Assembly: GCA_930367205.1 (NCBI GenBank)
Contig: OV884011.1
Location: forward strand, 111,839,139-111,903,138
Source of the DNA: Acanthosoma haemorrhoidale
Lineage: Eukaryota; Arthropoda; Insecta; Hemiptera; Acanthosomatidae
Reading direction: 5' to 3'
Length of the DNA stretch: 64,000 nt
Positions within the stretch are counted from its first letter, which is position 1. The number at the start of each line of letters is the position of its first letter. The position numbers and the translations under genes are program-made. This document shows positions 56,382 to 64,000 of the stretch, one piece after another. A model generated the notes under the pieces. It ran no database searches. It was not told the DNA's origin and saw only the letters and a program-made list of their open reading frames with translations.

Positions 56382-56699
56382 CTACAAGTACTGGTAGATT
56401 TTTACTCTATAATGAGCCAGGAAGTCGGCACCTAGGATTGGTTGCTGAACTTCTGTCATTATGAAGTTCCATTTAAAGATCCGCTGCATGCCTAGGTCGA
56501 GGTTTCTGTTGACTTCTCCATACGTTGGAATGGAGCTGCCATTAGCGTCGTAGAGTTGGTTGACGGAGGATATAGCCTTTTTTATTTTGGGTGGGGGAAG
56601 TACGGAGATAGCTGCTATCAGATAGTGCTGCCGTGTGCGGACGTCTGTAACAAATAGGCGGCGAAAGGTTAGGCCTGCTATGGGTACCACTCTGACCAT
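56382..56699 (-). pseudogene. Aspartic protease of Ty3/gypsy-3, active-site triad missing
   Basis: Frame of 105 codons: FRRLFVTDVRTRQHYLI, then AAISVLPPPK, ANGSSIPTYGEVNRNLDLG, and QQPILGADFLAHYRVKIYQ at the C-terminus. The flap and the ILGADFL segment are well kept. Gypsy proteases have an Asp-Thr-Gly triad between YLI and the ISVLPP stretch; here YLI is followed directly by AAISVLPP, so the triad is lost, compatible with a small in-frame deletion. The frame is open but the product would be inactive. Confidence 0.75.
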
Positions 56700-56707
56700 G
56701 ACGGCAT

Positions 56708-57528
56708 TTAGTTTCCCGCCGGTGTGGTAGCGTCATTCACCCACCTACAGGGCCTGCGACATCGATATGCATCCTTACCGAATCTGTCGTGGTAAAAGCA
56801 TAAGCCCTTATTGTCAGATTCGGTAGTTGGTTTTGGCCGGTATCGCTGAGCGGACCTGTTTTCTTCTCGTATTCTCATTGAATTGGCCAGCACGGTCACT
56901 TGTTGGGTGAGCTGTGTGATGGCTGTCTGGCAGTCACAGCTGGCGTGTGGCAGGCTGGCTTTGGGAGTCGACGCGGACTGGACTGTATGAATTGTGGTAG
57001 CTGAAGTTAAGTCCATGATTTTGTCCGCTATTAATGTCATTTTTGATAATTTCTCCTCGTAGTGCGATGCCAGTATGTTGCTGACCCTGTCTGTCAAGGC
57101 GCGTAGCCAGAGTTTGCGAATGACGTCCTCAGATTTCGTGGGCCTGCCAGTGACTGCATTTGACGCAGGAGATGTGACGGTTTCTGATCTCCGAGGTGCG
57201 TCTCTTCCTATAACCGGATCAGGCGTCTGTCGTGGCTCTGGCTGTACGTTTCGATAAGGCGAGCTTTTAAATCTTCGTAGGGACTATCACTTGGAGAATA
57301 CGCTAGATCTGCGACCTGTGTGAGTACCCTGAACGGAAGCTGAGCATAAATATGCTCCGATTTGGATTTAGACGAAGAGATTCGGTTTGTTGAAAAAATA
57401 TTTTCAGCGTGCAGGAACCATAGCCTTGGGTCTTCTTCGTGAAACTCTGGCAGTTTGCACGTCCGAGAAATGGCGTGTACGGTTGCATAGCATGCTTCGT
57501 TGGACGGGGCTGGTGGGTCGGCCATCAT
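56708..57528 (-). pseudogene. Gag of Ty3/gypsy-3
   Basis: The first frame (57528-57208) begins MMADPPAPSNEA about 27 bases after the primer-binding site and contains CKLPEFHEEDPRLWFLHAEN and RLIETYSQSHDRRLIRL, the capsid-type N-terminal region of arthropod gypsy Gag. A stop and frameshifts follow (57210-57100; GDQKPSHLLRQMQSLAG is readable in a second frame). A third frame (57097-56708) continues DRVSNILASHYEEKLSKM and ends with a Cys/His motif, GLCFYHDRFGKDAYRCRRPC, the nucleocapsid-like finger. Gag builds the particle that encloses the RNA. At least two frameshifts make it inactive. Confidence 0.8.
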
Positions 57529-57554
57529 AAGAAATGGTTTCTTCTATCTTCTCG

Positions 57555-57572
57555 ATCACGTCGGGGTCACCA
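57555..57572 (-). promoter_or_regulatory. Primer-binding site of Ty3/gypsy-3
   Basis: Minus strand TGGTGACCCCGACGTGAT, two bases after the LTR end CCGACA. It begins with TGG, the complement of a tRNA CCA end. TGGTGACCCCGACGTGA-type sites are common in Ty3/gypsy elements. Confidence 0.75.
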
Positions 57573-57574
57573 GT

Positions 57575-58379
57575 TGTCGGGTCGTCACGAGGGGGGGTGC
57601 CTGGTTGCCCTAGCCCTGGTGACAAGTGAGGGTTGTTTGAGTAGTTTATAACCTTGACAATCGTTTCATGACTGCTTTACTATCTGACTCCATTTTTTAT
57701 ATGTATGTGCCCCGACAATGCACTATTTTCAGGAGAAGAGGTATAGGGTAGGTAGGTAGGTAGATTGTGTGGTCTTGGAATGACCACGAATTCACACTCG
57801 GTATCTGAGTATAGGCAAAATCCGTCCGGATCCCAAAAGCGAGTGTGAACCGGGGAGAGGCAGACTGAATTGTCACGGGAGACACTGCTTGGTAAGGCTG
57901 CAGGGCCACGACAACCTTTGTCCAGTAGGGAGAGGTCTCTACCAAGGAGGTGCTAGATTTAGCGAGACGAAGGCAGAGATTCCCACTAGGAAGGTGTGGG
58001 GTCTGACGACGCCGGACTAAAACATAGCGAGGTTTGGAGAGAAGAGATGCAGAGGTTTTTCATAAAGAAGCAGTCAGGTTCCAGAGTTCAAGTGGGGTAG
58101 CCACGAGCCGGTAGTTCCCAGGAGAATGATTTACAGGGGCCAGACCACTGGCTTGAATACCCAGCTATTCTTGCCCTTAGCCAATCATCATTAAGATTGT
58201 TGTGACCAATGATGTGGCTTTCCTTTGTTGTCTTCATATATATATTTATATTTTGTATATATATCATATTCATATGTATCACAATATATTTTGTTCATGT
58301 TATTTACATTTGCATACAATATATATACAATAGAGTATAGGGTGATTTATCTTCGGGTTAGTAGTTAGCGGTCGCTACA
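57575..58379 (-). repeat. 5' LTR of Ty3/gypsy-3 (LTR-A)
   Basis: On the minus strand it begins TGTAGCGACCGCTAACTACT and ends CGACCCGACA; 805 bp. It is closely similar to the solo LTR at 39963-40786, for example ACCACGAATTCACACTCGGT and GTGCCCCGACAATGCACTAT on the plus strand. Confidence 0.88.
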
Positions 58380-58383
58380 GTAG

Positions 58384-58990
58384 TTTTCCATTTTCCTTGA
58401 TCAGGTGGTGGTGATTTCCTTTCGCACGGGAAAGGCACTTTTTCTTAAACTTTTGAGAACATCCACGTAGTAGGCATTGTTTTCGGCCTGTCGTGTAGGT
58501 ACAAATTCCTTGTAGAACAAACTCAACCATCATAATTTACACTTTGACTAGCTCGTCTTCTTTTATTTCGGGACGCTGTCCTGTGCCATTCTGTAGCTTT
58601 GTCTCCGGGTCGTATTGAAATTCCCATGATTCGCCCCGGGTAATAACATTGTCTAAGAAATCAGGCTCAGTGTGAACACTTTCCAAAAGTTCATTCGCAA
58701 TCGTCACTCGATTGACCTTTGGCTCGCTCGCCAAAACTTTAGGGACCAGCTTGGCGGACAGCTTTCACTTGTTAAAATCGTCAGTAAGAATGTTGCGCAA
58801 GAGTTCTAAATGTTTCAGTGTCTGTGAATTTATCCTGACCCTCATTCAAGATATCTAGCAGATGAGTAACACTTTCACACCCACGAACGGCTGGTTAATG
58901 GCTTCCAAAGTAGTGGTTATCAGTCATCTGTTCCCGTCCCTCTTTAACCATCGTCAACCACATTAAATCTTGCGACAGAAGATGATAGAG
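58384..58990 (-). pseudogene. Mariner-family transposase, decayed and interrupted
   Basis: On the minus strand: VKEGREQMTDNHYFGS (near 58950) fits the end of the DNA-binding region. LRNILTDDF, a stop, then KLSAKLVPKVLASEPKVNR (58830-58715) and ELLESVHTEPDFLDNVIT (58695-58645) follow. The block ITRGESW stands where mariner transposases have ITGDESW, so the first catalytic Asp is lost; YDPETK comes next. In another frame, YKEFVPTRQAENNAYYVDVL (58505-58440) matches the linker before the second Asp. Ty3/gypsy-3 begins at 58379, so the rest of the transposase is cut off. Role in life: cut-and-paste transposition at TA sites. Confidence 0.72.
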
Positions 58991-59489
58991 AAAACACCTT
59001 ATAGGTTTATTGGATCAATTTATGGGTATCAGTATAAGTTTTGCTGAGTTTGGCGTAGAACTTATCATGTACGGTTATTCGAAATTTATTTTACAGGTAC
59101 GCGTTATGTAAAAACGTTGCATAATTAATAAATAAATGTTATGAAAACCTAACAGTTATCTTTCATCAACCCAAGCCAATCTCCCAAGGAGCTCTTATAT
59201 AATTAACAGTGATTAATATATTAATAGCTTTTTAATTTTGTTTGAACTATAATTATTCAAATTCATTAATACTTATATTAAAATCGCGTTTGAAACTTTT
59301 CACTGCTGTAGCTAAACTTATTAGGGGTGTGATATGTTACAGTATTAAAACTGATATTGTTTTGTCTACATTCAGCCTTATCACCTGGAACTAAACTAAT
59401 CCATTAATATACACCTATCTCTTAAAAGCCTGCATCTTAAACTAGTCCTTCTAAGAATTGAATGGTCCCCAAACATGGGGCATTAGCAT
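58991..59489. other. AT-rich intergenic DNA, nothing recognised
   Basis: No feature supported. Confidence 0.55.
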
Positions 59490-59764
59490 AAGGGCTACGG
59501 GTAGGCCTCTGTCGCGGAGGAGATTGCGTTTCCTCCTCGCCCTCAGATGGGGATGCTTTAGCAATCTAGTAAGGGCAGGATCGATTCCATTGCCATGGTC
59601 TGTCCCTGGTATATAGCTAACCGTACATCTTCTGGTCTCTGTCCAAAGTCATTTAGTGTCATCATACTAATGCTGTTAGTGAAATGAAACCAATGATTTT
59701 TTTTTTGTATCTTGGGAGCTGTTTCTTTTTGTGTATAAACCACACTACACTTGATCCTCGGCAA
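59490..59764 (-). other. GC-richer patch with an unrecognised minus-strand frame
   Basis: The open frame 59764-59558 (68 codons, MPRIKCSVVYTQKETAP..., later NDFGQRPEDVRLAIYQGQTM) lies in a patch clearly richer in GC than its surroundings. In a second minus-strand frame the stretch 59560-59490 reads KASPSEGEEETQSPPRQRPT, also protein-like. The two could be parts of one coding sequence separated by a shift. I do not recognise the family. It may be a host exon, a retrogene fragment or part of an unlisted element. Confidence 0.3.
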
Positions 59765-60411
59765 GTTTTAGGACTTTTTCTATATCTAACTCGATCTATC
59801 ACTTGTGATATTAGCCTAAATTGACTACAGTATAATAAATAATAATGTATATCTAAACATATATAGTTGTGTGCCCTTATATGCTAGACTTGGAAACAAT
59901 AATGCCTTCTATGAACATCCTATTTTACGAAACCGAGAATAAAAGCAAAATCTAAAATTTTCTTTTCGTATACGAGCGTAAGACCACACACGACCACATT
60001 CCTGCGCAAAACCCTAATTAAATAACATTAATGCATGGTCTAGTAAATAGAAAATCCAACTCAACCCAAAAACTCGGTTCAAACTACCTTTCAACTATGA
60101 AGAGGCACGCCCAAAGAATATTATTTTAACGCATCATTAAACATCTTAGAATCTGTACAAACCTAGGGCCATACTTGATATGAAGTCTTGAATAGATTTT
60201 ATTTGAAACCTTACTCAATAGTACAGAGCTAATCTATTTTATTAATGACCTTTGTTGATTATTTATTGGGCTCGTTTTTTCATCGATATCTGGGCAATTA
60301 AGCATTAAACCTCTAAAAATCACATAATTACAATCACTTATAATAATAGTTGGTTAATCACAGTTTTAATGACTTTCTTGTTATTATAGTTAAAAAAAAA
60401 AAAAAAAAAAT
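59765..60411. other. AT-rich intergenic DNA, nothing recognised
   Basis: No feature supported. It ends in an 18-A run near 60391-60409. Confidence 0.55.
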
Positions 60412-61135
60412 CAGGCTCAAAGCTAAGTTCTTTAGGTTTCCTTGTATTTCATTCAAGATTCCTGCATTGGATTTTAAAGTTATTTGGGTCTTAAAAATCT
60501 TCCGTTTAACTTTCATATTGTTAAGATTGTGTTAATAATAACATAATTAAACTTAAAACTATAGTTTTTTTTTTAAATCCTGGCAGAACCCACTAGGAAA
60601 CGTTAGACATGAAAACTCACGCGTGAGTTTTCTCTCACCTCACAATTTTTTTTTTTTTCATCAGATAATGAACCTATAAATGCCAAACAAAATTATGATA
60701 TTATTTTTAAAAGGTAAAGGAAGAAGTAAAAAAATTTTACAAAGTAACAAAACATAATTTAGATTATATTAGTAAAGTATCATCAAACAGTTAAATATAC
60801 ATTGTATATTAAAATTGTGATAGTATAAAAGTGAATAATCATCAACAAATTTCGGGCACTTATAATTAGTGTGTGAGAGGCAAATTCCTCACACATTCTT
60901 TGCTTTTTTATTTTTCCTTCGTGGAAAGAATGCAAAGAAACCTTTTATCTCACACAAACGTTTCAAAAATCCACTCATTTCTAAGCTCACTGTTTTGTAG
61001 ATGGCCATTGTCAGTTCACATGGGATATTTGGTAGCGAGGAAGTAATTAATTTCTTTTCATAAGGCTCAAAGCTAAGGCCTTTAGGTATCCTTGTATTTC
61101 ATTCAGGATTCCTGTATTGGACTTTCAAATTATAT
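60412..61135. repeat. Pair of ~75-bp direct repeats, 650 bp apart
   Basis: 60412-60485 and 61062-61135 share AGGCTCAAAGCTAAG, CTTTAGGT, TCCTTGTATTTCATTCA and GATTCCTG then ATTGGA, at about 85%. Both follow a T- or A-rich stretch. Between them are a 22-bp perfect palindrome (60611-60632) and a TGTGTGAG/CTCACACA inverted pair (60871-60896). The sequence looks like a repeat family or the ends of a non-coding element; it is not LINE, LTR-A or mariner. Confidence 0.6.
60611..60632. repeat. 22-bp perfect palindrome
   Basis: GAAAACTCACG followed by its exact complement CGTGAGTTTTC, with no spacer. Confidence 0.9.
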
Positions 61136-61679
61136 TGTTGTTGATGGCACCAACACTGAGGAGAAAATAATATGAGGCTTTGTGGTCTTGAACTCGAGTA
61201 TAGTTTCATCGAAATTTACCATTAATTACGTAAATGCTACTCACGGAGATCGTACATCGCTTTTCACATCTCCACTCCAAGCTTTTCCCGACTCATTACG
61301 AAAAAATCTACCAAAAAAACATAAGATTATAAACACAGCAAACTATTACGGCGAATAAAATATCAAATTGCGGTACTGACGAAAACGTGACGTGAACACT
61401 TGCTATGAGAAAATCTCTTACTGTAGGTCCTTTTCCCTAAAGCTTCTCTTATGTTGGGCTATACATAGACTGAGGACGATAATCATGTAAACATAGCTAA
61501 ACGGAAGCTTGATCTCCACTTACGAATTACCAGCTATTTTCTTCAAACGTGAGAGAAAATCTCATAGAGTGACTTCTCTAAAGGTTAATATCAACAAACT
61601 AATTAATTACTAATTGTGATGTTTTTTGGAGATGGCTATATCTTCATTTCATTGCAATGTCAAATGGGTCCTACTTGAA
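61136..61679. other. AT-rich intergenic DNA
   Basis: Nothing coding. GTGAGAGAAAATCTC at about 61552-61566 is an inverted relative of TTTTCTCTCAC at 60628-60638. Confidence 0.5.
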
Positions 61680-61691
61680 AATATCTTTTCT
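61680..61691. repeat. Target-site duplication of JkA-j, left copy
   Basis: AATATCTTTTCT, identical to 62226-62237. Confidence 0.85.
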
Positions 61692-62225
61692 TATTGTTTA
61701 TTCCTTTATTGTGCAATAATTACAATCTGCCTTTTATAAGGTAATAAGTAATTAAGATATATGCTCTCATTCATACAATATTTACAGTTCATCATTCACT
61801 CGCTCATTCATAAAATATTTACAGTTCATCATTCACTCGCTCATTCATACAATATTTACAGTTCATCATTCACTCGCTCATTCATACAATATTTACAGTT
61901 CATCATTCACTCGCTCATTCATACAATATTTACAGTTCATCATTCACTCGCTCATTCATACAATATTTACAGACAGCCCAGAGACCCCCCAAATCCACCG
62001 CAAAGAGAAAGCGGAGTCTTGGGAAGTCCCCCACGCTCCTCCGTCAGCCGCGTCACTGGATACTAGCCAGTGGAGGCTGACCAAGAGCGCGAGAGCCACA
62101 GACGCTCAGGACATGATTGGAGAGACTGGCCATTGCCAGGACTCCCACTGTCACGCGTTTATAGCAGGTCACGAGGCCACTGCCGTTTCAGTCTCCGAGG
62201 ATTATAGGGATGAGTGGCGCAGTGC
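61692..62225 (-). mobile_element. JkA-j: short Jockey-type LINE tail with expanded 3' UTR repeat
   Basis: 534-bp insertion flanked by a perfect 12-bp duplication. It contains the 3' end (plus strand CTTTATTGTGC), the hairpin region, six tandem 37-bp units (61771 onward), the rest of the 3' UTR and only the last codons of reverse transcriptase. Its 3' UTR is nearly identical to that of JkA-d, and together with the perfect duplication this makes it one of the youngest insertions in the window. The 5' junction has a short AAT overlap between LINE and target. Confidence 0.92.
61768..61975. repeat. 37-bp minisatellite in the LINE 3' UTR, six units
   Basis: Unit starts (TCATA) at 61771, 61808, 61845, 61882, 61919 and 61956, exactly 37 bases apart and nearly identical. 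Copies a, b, d and f have two units. The open frame with repeating FIQYLQFIIHS across it is an artefact of the repeat. Confidence 0.97.
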
Positions 62226-62237
62226 AATATCTTTTCT
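62226..62237. repeat. Target-site duplication of JkA-j, right copy
   Basis: AATATCTTTTCT; see the left copy. Confidence 0.85.
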
Positions 62238-64000
62238 GAAACTTAAATGTGGGACTCAAAGAGGCAACACAACTGACAGACATACTGACATGCAAATCAA
62301 CGAAACGAAACAATTAACAACGCTGTCATTACACCTTTGGGAATACACTGAGTTGAGCTATAAGAAAAGACACACAGCAAACTGACCACATTGCGCTTTG
62401 TACCAGACAATACGTACGTACATACCGTAGGTACATGACAACACGAAAACATACCTATCACCTATTCCGTACCTATAGGAAATCAGTGGATTTTCATCGT
62501 ACACTCTTCGTATAAAAGATAAATAGATGGCAGCGAAATTCGTTTGGATAACAAACCATACAACGTAGCTTTTCAAGGAGTTCAAGCAGTAAAACCAGAA
62601 TATTACCAGTCCTTAGCTATGATACCATTTACTAGGGGAGTTGAGGTGACCTTGTGAAATTTCGTTTTTATTACGATCTAATAACTTTTGATAATTTCCA
62701 CAGGTGAACGTTTGATTACTATTGGTCGCTCTTAAGAACCCATTAATTATTAATCTGCTTCACCTATAAAGAGCTAACCATTTCAATACCCATTTATTTA
62801 TGTAACATTTACTGTGAATTTGGTGGTAATGGATTTTAGAATATATGTACTGTGCCGAAAAAAGGTCTTTATAGGATTTTTAGATCTTAGAAAATGATCA
62901 GTGTAATGATAAAAATAATATATATTCTATCAAATTATTGATATCTCTTTGGCGTTTCAAAACTCCTCTAGCAGACCAAGTTTGATATCTTCCGCTTTGA
63001 AACCCCGCTTTAGAAAAATAATTTAAATATTTCAAGGTTTCCCGTGTAAGTTGAATGTTTACGGGCTAGTGAACATTATTCGGTCCCTTGAATATAAAAG
63101 CTTAGGTCAGCTTTTATGCATGAATTTATATATTGTTCTCATATATAAAAAAAAAAAAAAGGGAAGAAAACTTGAAATAGTTAAGATGAGTATTGGGTAA
63201 GATAAATTTTTAACCAAATTTAAGAAATAAAAAATAAACAAAAATATTTAAAAGCATTCCAGTAAAATGATTCATCAAATTGAATGTTATAAAAAGAGAA
63301 AAACAAATAAGAAAAAGTAACTAAAATGGAATATTAAATTATAAAAAAATCTTGAAATGAATGGAAATGTAACGAAGTAGATAAATAAACAATCACGAGT
63401 GAAGGTGACTGCTAAATGTCTGGATACATAAAGCGAATAATTAGAAGATAAACCACCAAGCCACCAAGCCTGAAACAAATAAATGGTTCCAAAGCTAGTC
63501 AAGATGTTTAGGGGGCTTTGTAATAGCAAGGTTTGAAGGTTCGAAAGGATGAAGCAATGCGGATGTACGTGGGAAGTTCAAGATAGTGGTCGATTGAGCA
63601 TGAAAATAATGGTCAGTTTTGTTCGGAGCGCAGGTCTACCTATTGACCGTCCAATGCTTTGGATATAGGGTTCGGGAGAGTACGGTCAATGTGATTCCTT
63701 GGTTTTAAAAAATTGAGTAAAATATGATGAATATGGACGTTCTGATCAAAGTAGAAAAATAAATAAATAATTTGAGTAGCGAACTGAAACTTACAACGAT
63801 TGGGCGTGTTTAAGCAGCATTAAATCTTCTATTCTTTCAGTATTTAAAGGTACATGTCTAATTTAAGCCTTTCTTGTCAAACCCTGACAAATGTAAGAGC
63901 CTGTAAGCAATAAATATCTTTGGGAGTCTTTAGTGTAAAGGAGATGGGGAACAATTATAAATTGATTCAAAATGGACATTCCTATAGGAACTAAAAATAA
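62238..64000. other. Intergenic DNA, nothing firm
   Basis: AT-rich. A purine-rich stretch at 63480-63680 has a texture like eroded antisense LINE but could not be aligned to JkA. A minus-strand frame at 62358-62585 is unrecognised. Confidence 0.5.

Larger units (their letters stand above)
56150..58379 (-). mobile_element. Ty3/gypsy-3 (LTR-A family): 5' half only
   Basis: On the minus strand: 5' LTR (58379-57575), primer-binding site (57572-57555), gag (57528-56708), protease (56699-56382), and the first stretch of the reverse transcriptase region (about 56345-56150), where it breaks off next to JkA-i. No integrase and no 3' LTR are present. The upper LTR edge lies directly in a mariner remnant. 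This is the only LTR-A copy in the window with coding sequence, and it shows that LTR-A belongs to a Ty3/gypsy element distinct from gypsy-1 and gypsy-2. Confidence 0.85.

Noticed and set aside
57697..57945. Minus-strand open frame in LTR-A, and the similar frame at 40057-40323
   Set aside because: Both are chance frames within LTR sequence; their similarity follows from LTR identity. No coding motif.
59740..59765. U2 snRNA-like segment on the minus strand (GATCAAGTGTAGT)
   Set aside because: Only about 13 bases match the U2 consensus; the branch-recognition region and the rest of the RNA are absent.
61768..61975. Regular 37-bp array considered as a CRISPR array
   Set aside because: There are no variable spacers; units are contiguous tandem repeats inside a LINE 3' UTR of a eukaryotic genome.
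61761..62066. 101-codon protein with a repeated IQYLQFIIHSLIH-type motif
   Set aside because: It is the plus-strand reading of the 37-bp 3' UTR repeat of an antisense LINE; the repeat unit shifts frame and no start context or homology supports it.

Overview
The window looks like intergenic DNA from an arthropod nuclear genome, with an insect or crustacean most likely (inference). It is strongly AT-rich, has long dinucleotide arrays and no operon-like gene packing. Its recognisable content is Jockey-clade LINEs, Ty3/gypsy LTR retrotransposons and mariner remnants. I find no intact host gene, no canonical tRNA or rRNA gene and no CRISPR array. Almost every long open frame belongs to a mobile element or is a chance frame in low-complexity or repeated DNA.

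Layout. 1-7.4 kb: AT-rich DNA with an ~850-bp foldback element (1947-2801) and a 415-bp GA array (6953-7367). 7.7-14.4 kb: a short rearranged Jockey copy, a diverged direct duplication, then a longer dead Jockey copy (10.7-14.16 kb) followed by a dispersed cassette with splice-site-like edges. 17-18.5 kb: a second inverted-repeat structure. 18.5-22.5 kb: a Ty3/gypsy integrase remnant on the minus strand joined to another Jockey copy. 22.84-27.36 kb: the best-preserved Jockey element (minus strand). It is bounded by a perfect 13-bp target-site duplication and its 5' part is inverted, the structure expected from twin priming. 29.0-32.8 kb: a decayed Ty3/gypsy element with both LTRs, gag, zinc knuckles, protease and integrase; its reverse transcriptase region is replaced by a piece of another LTR family ('LTR-A'). 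33.3 kb: a small mariner-type MITE. 34.8-35.5 kb: a diverged Jockey tail. 38.6-40.8 kb: two solo LTR-A copies in opposite orientation, each with its own 5-bp duplication. 43.8-44.7 kb: a second splice-edged cassette beside a Jockey tail. 47.9-49.1 kb: a possible hAT end and tRNA-derived repeats. 51.2-51.8 kb: Jockey scraps. 55.6-58.4 kb: an AT array, a Jockey deletion derivative, and the 5' half of an LTR-A Ty3/gypsy element (LTR, primer-binding site, gag, protease) inserted in a decayed mariner transposase. 61.7-62.2 kb: a young-looking Jockey tail with a 12-bp duplication and an expanded 37-bp minisatellite.

How the parts relate. One Jockey family, called JkA here, accounts for about ten insertions (copies a to j). 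Comparing them shows the family's organisation: 5' UTR with a tRNA-like block; ORF1 with three zinc knuckles; ORF2 with AP-type endonuclease and reverse transcriptase; and a 3' UTR with a 37-bp repeat and a short terminal hairpin. The two gypsy lineages and mariner are all inactive here: catalytic residues, domains or reading frames are lost. I see no new biochemical system. The most informative signals are structural: the twin-primed LINE with its duplication, a 3' hairpin that keeps pairing while its sequence changes, a perfect 22-bp-stem hairpin created inside a LINE copy, an LTR ending in a repeated terminus, and the splice-edged dispersed cassette.
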